From NCBI GenBank assembly GCA_900315735.1, contig ONAD01000003.1:62001-126000 (forward strand): a stretch of DNA of 64,000 bases, read 5' to 3'. Position numbers and translations under genes: made by a program. Origin of the DNA: an uncultured Lachnospiraceae bacterium (GTDB taxonomy: Bacteria; Bacillota; Clostridia; Lachnospirales; Lachnospiraceae). The notes below the pieces were generated by a model. It was given only the letters and a program-made list of their open reading frames with translations, had not been told where the DNA came from and did not search any database. Of this stretch, positions 61,721 through 64,000 are shown in pieces; position 1 is the first letter of the stretch, and each line of letters opens with the position of its first letter.

Positions 61721-63172
61721 TTAGTTATTTGAGATAAATGTTAACTCATCAGAGGAATAGAAAGTCTCATAAGAATCATAATCACGTACTTCAAATTTAA
61801 TAGAAGCATTGGTTACATCATCAATAGATGTAATATCATCATTTACTTCAATTGACATAAAGGTACCGGTTCCAGGAAGAATATATCCATATCCGTAATC
61901 ATCCTGCATAAAGTCATTGATTGAAAAATCATCGGATTCAGCAACACAGGTTTTATCAGTAGTATTCTCAAGATAGAATACAAATTCAAGTGTATCATCC
62001 CATCCTGTTGTTGTGCCAACATAATATGCATTGATGCCATTAGAAGAATCTAATGCAACAGCATCCGGAACAGAGGAAATAGAGAATGGGGTATAGGAAT
62101 CAGAAAGATTGATATCCTGTACAGCACCATCATTAATCAAAGTATCATAAGTATCAGAATCATAGAAACTTACCTGAAGTTTAATATTATCAATGCTGTC
62201 AAAACCGGCTAAAGAGAAATCATCAGTAGAAATACTAAGTTCTTCGTTGCTCTTTTTGCCAGCAGCAATATCACCTGAAATATAACCATACATGGTTACG
62301 CCATTTATTGCACAATAATCAACACTGATTCCAAGGTCGTTAGAAGTATTGTTTTCAATCGTAACTTTAATTTCAGGCATGACAGAATCATCATAGTAGC
62401 TGTATACAATACTGGTAGCGGTAATGGTAACATCGTTGGCTGAATATAATACAACATTATCTAAAGGAATTTCTTTGTCATCGCCATAGCTGTAATCGCT
62501 GTCATCATAGTCATCACTATCATCTGAATCGTAATCAAAATCAAAGTCATCAAGATCGGATGTGATGCCACTGTTATCAAAAATTTCTTTTCCGGCATTG
62601 CTCAAAGTTTTAGAAACAGTAACTACGGCATATACAACAACACCGATAGAGAAGATGGTTGCTATAATAGAAATAATTAATCCGGCAATTGCTGCACCAC
62701 GAAGGTCGCGGTTTTTACCTAATCCAAAGATGGAAAGAATAATAGCAGCGATACCAAGAATGATTCCGATAATTGGAACAAACCATCCGAATGGTAAAGC
62801 AGCGATACCAAGAATCAGACCAAGGACACCAAAGACGCAGGATTTCTTCGGCGCATTGCCGTTGGTTCCGTTTGCGTTGTAGGAAGGTGCTGCATTGTAG
62901 GTATTTCCATTATTAAATGCCTGCTGTCCGTAATTTGGCTGGTTGTAAGCAGACTGATTATAAGCGTTCTGATTAAAGTCATTCTGATTAAAGCTGTTTG
63001 GGTTATAATCGGCCTGATTGAATGCCTGCTGCTGATTTGCATCTGGGGCATCATAGGTCTGTGGACCATAGTTCATTTGTGCATTGTCGTTTGTGTTTGG
63101 AGTTCCGGCAGGTTCATTTCCGGAAAAACCATTTGGATTGTCGTTTACATTTTCTCCGTTTAAATTATACAT
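61721..63172 (-). CDS. DUF4190-like membrane protein with Q/N-rich N terminus and extracellular domains
   Basis: 483 aa. Residues 1-105 are Asn/Gln/Tyr-rich, with a five-fold repeated unit of the type (F/Y)NQ(N/S)(D/A)(F/Y), for example NQNDFNQNAYNQSAYNQ. Two membrane helices follow at about 113-150 and 160-185 (VLGLILGIAALPFGWFVPII and AAIAGLIISIIATIFSIGVV), the DUF4190 pattern, then a stretch of almost only Asp, Ser and Tyr (about 210-232), and two beta-rich domains that may be related to each other. Start at 63172 has AAGGAGA upstream. Function unknown. Confidence 0.8.
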   Translation of the reverse strand: MYNLNGENVNDNPNGFSGNEPAGTPNTNDNAQMNYGPQTYDAPDANQQQAFNQADYNPNSFNQNDFNQNAYNQSAYNQPNYGQQAFNNGNTYNAAPSYNANGTNGNAPKKSCVFGVLGLILGIAALPFGWFVPIIGIILGIAAIILSIFGLGKNRDLRGAAIAGLIISIIATIFSIGVVVYAVVTVSKTLSNAGKEIFDNSGITSDLDDFDFDYDSDDSDDYDDSDYSYGDDKEIPLDNVVLYSANDVTITATSIVYSYYDDSVMPEIKVTIENNTSNDLGISVDYCAINGVTMYGYISGDIAAGKKSNEELSISTDDFSLAGFDSIDNIKLQVSFYDSDTYDTLINDGAVQDINLSDSYTPFSISSVPDAVALDSSNGINAYYVGTTTGWDDTLEFVFYLENTTDKTCVAESDDFSINDFMQDDYGYGYILPGTGTFMSIEVNDDITSIDDVTNASIKFEVRDYDSYETFYSSDELTFISNN

Positions 63173-63305
63173 AACTTTCTCCTTTTCATATATTATGTGA
63201 ATGGTTACACACTATACTAAGGTATCATATTAAAGTCAGCTTGACAATGTTTTTCTTTTTTTGCATTTTTTTGCAGAAAAAAACCAAAAAATTTATAAAA
63301 ATGCA

Positions 63306-63334
63306 TTGACATCATCACTTTACAGTGATAAACT
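63306..63334 (+). promoter_or_regulatory. Sigma-A promoter of the trp T-box transcript
   Basis: TTGACA (63306-63311), 17-bp spacer, TAAACT (63329-63334). Confidence 0.75.
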
Positions 63335-63367
63335 GAGCTCAATCAATGAATTGAATAAACAAAATCA

Positions 63368-63697
63368 ATGAGCAAAAGTAGTACGGTAAATGATTTCTTT
63401 ACAGAGAGTCGGCGTTGGTGGAAGCCGGTAAGATAGTTTATTCGGAATGGATTTGTCAGATGCGAAGTGAACAATAGTAGCGGATGCCGTTTTCCCACGT
63501 TACAGGGACGAGGATATCGAAGGAGACTTCTGTATCCAAGAGGTTATGTTTGAATTAGTGGCGGATATTTTCTAATTGAAAATATCCGCTTTTTTAATTA
63601 CTTGCAGGTAAAAAGCAAACATAGCGAAGATGGGTGGCACCACGTGATAAGCGTCCCTGACTGGAAAAGAATATTTTCCGGTTGGGGACTTTTTCTT
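63368..63697 (+). ncRNA. T-box leader, tryptophan specific
   Basis: A T-box riboswitch senses uncharged tRNA. Stem I features are visible: ACAGAGAGTC (K-turn region, about 63401-63410), GGTGGAAGCC, and a specifier loop with GGAATGGATTT, in which TGG (63448-63450) reads as the Trp codon. The T-box sequence GGGTGGCACCACG lies at 63632-63644. The terminator is GTCCC ... GGGAC (63653-63689) with TTTTTCTTT. Downstream is trpE, in agreement with the specifier. Between Stem I and the antiterminator a second hairpin with its own T-run stands at 63561-63595. Confidence 0.9.
63561..63595 (+). terminator. Terminator-like hairpin inside the T-box (Stem III position)
   Basis: GCGGATATTTT (63561-63571) pairs perfectly with AAAATATCCGC (63579-63589), followed by TTTTTT. 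In T-boxes the Stem III hairpin stands here, but it usually has no T-run. Confidence 0.7.
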
Positions 63698-63740
63698 TAT
63701 GGGGTAGCAATTGATAAAGCCGGTTTATAGGAGGATGATT

Positions 63741-64000
63741 ATGGTAAGAAGCAGAAAAGTATTCAAGAAAACAGTGAGCATTGTTAATGAAAAATCAACA
63801 GACATGTATGAAAGTCTGGTAGGAGATAAAAAAGGATTTTTGCTTGAAAGTTATGATAAGAATTATGACCGCTATACTTTCTTTGGCATGGATCCGGAAG
63901 AGATTGTAACATCAAAAGGAAATGCATTGGTGATTACAAAGGCAGATGGCACAGAAGAGGTCAGAGAGGGAAATCCATTGGAGCGTCTGAAAGAATACTA
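63741..64000 (+). CDS. trpE: Anthranilate synthase component I, 3' end cut by window
   Basis: First enzyme of tryptophan synthesis. Only the first 86 codons are present, to the window edge. After ATG 63741 (AGGAGG 6 nt upstream) comes the N-terminal TrpE pattern: ESLVGDKKGFLLESYDKNYD, then RYTFFGMDPEEIV, which matches the family LLES ... RYSFIGxxP tryptophan-binding region (the LLES serine takes part in feedback inhibition). The Trp-specific T-box upstream supports the call over aminodeoxychorismate synthase PabB. Confidence 0.88.
   Translation, partial: MVRSRKVFKKTVSIVNEKSTDMYESLVGDKKGFLLESYDKNYDRYTFFGMDPEEIVTSKGNALVITKADGTEEVREGNPLERLKEY

Noticed and set aside
62562-62882. 106-codon plus-strand reading frame inside the DUF4190-like gene
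   Set aside because: Antisense shadow of the membrane-helix region; composition follows from the complementary strand and there is no ribosome site.
1-64000. CRISPR array, tRNA or rRNA genes, prophage or integrase
   Set aside because: No regularly spaced repeats, no CCA-ended cloverleaf with TTCGA loop, and no phage structural or integrase genes were found on either strand.

Overview
The window looks like a chromosomal segment of a low-GC Gram-positive anaerobe of the class Clostridia, most likely family Lachnospiraceae. The signs are the housekeeping gene orders (ireB-ruvX-DUF1292-RNase J; era-yqzL-recO-glyS-ppdK), strong AGGAGG ribosome binding sites, sigma-A type promoters, a tryptophan T-box, a dimeric-type glycyl-tRNA synthetase next to pyruvate,phosphate dikinase, and many small Clostridia-specific families (DUF1292, DUF6033-like, DUF1622, YqzL). 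I cannot name the genus. No tRNA, rRNA, CRISPR array, integrase or intact insertion sequence is visible. The first and last genes are cut by the window edges.

Layout. 1-2.3 kb: cysteine desulfurase and ThiI (tRNA thiolation). 2.4-2.7 kb (minus): an HPr-like protein without the active histidine. 2.8-10.7 kb: MtaB, IreB, RuvX, DUF1292, RNase J, YlbF-like, a short MltG-like protein, TrmR, TrhP (tRNA modification and RNA turnover) and a lactonase-fold protein. 10.8-13 kb: ECF S-component plus CoaBC. 13-14 kb (minus): chorismate synthase. 14.3-16.6 kb: Tgt, YajC, a tiny conserved protein and a PAS protein. 16.7-19.3 kb: an accessory patch with an HTH remnant, a membrane-anchored coiled-coil protein, a 42-aa ORF, a PD-(D/E)XK-like protein and a MIF-family tautomerase. 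19.8-29 kb: branched-chain amino acid and serine biosynthesis (leuB, ilvD, ilvB, serC, serA, DUF1015) and MscS. 29-39.4 kb: cold shock protein, PreP-like peptidase, Era, YqzL, RecO, a lipoprotein, GlyRS, PPDK. 39.5-43.7 kb: DinB-like protein, a GntR/membrane-protein pair under a palindromic operator, and an AbiE-like toxin-antitoxin locus whose toxin is broken. 43.8-46.3 kb (minus): a TAXI lipoprotein, GltS and a small repeat protein. 46.4-49.7 kb: heavy-metal-associated domain protein, UppP, DUF6033-like, DUF1622 and an AraC regulator. 50.4-55.8 kb: a GH13 glucosidase, ferredoxin-like protein, Crp/Fnr regulator and a two-component system. 55.9-61.6 kb: Pta, GreA-type factor and a fructose PTS operon with HPr. 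61.7-63.2 kb (minus): a Q/N-rich DUF4190-like membrane protein. 63.3-64 kb: Trp T-box and the start of trpE.

The most unusual signal is a pair of very long imperfect inverted repeats in the two largest gene-free gaps: 49764-50283 (about 520 bp) and about 19322-19612 (on the opposite strand). Each folds on paper into one long rod capped by a three-way junction with two hairpins. The two copies share loop sequences and arm order, while many stem positions differ in a paired way. I do not recognise the family; it could be a structured RNA or a palindromic mobile DNA element.

A second theme is a divided HPr system: the HPr of the fructose operon has the catalytic His15 but an Arg at the regulatory Ser46 position, whereas the HPr-like protein at 2460-2690 keeps the serine motif and lacks the histidine. 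A third is the TAXI binding lipoprotein paired with a GltS symporter instead of the usual TRAP membrane subunits.
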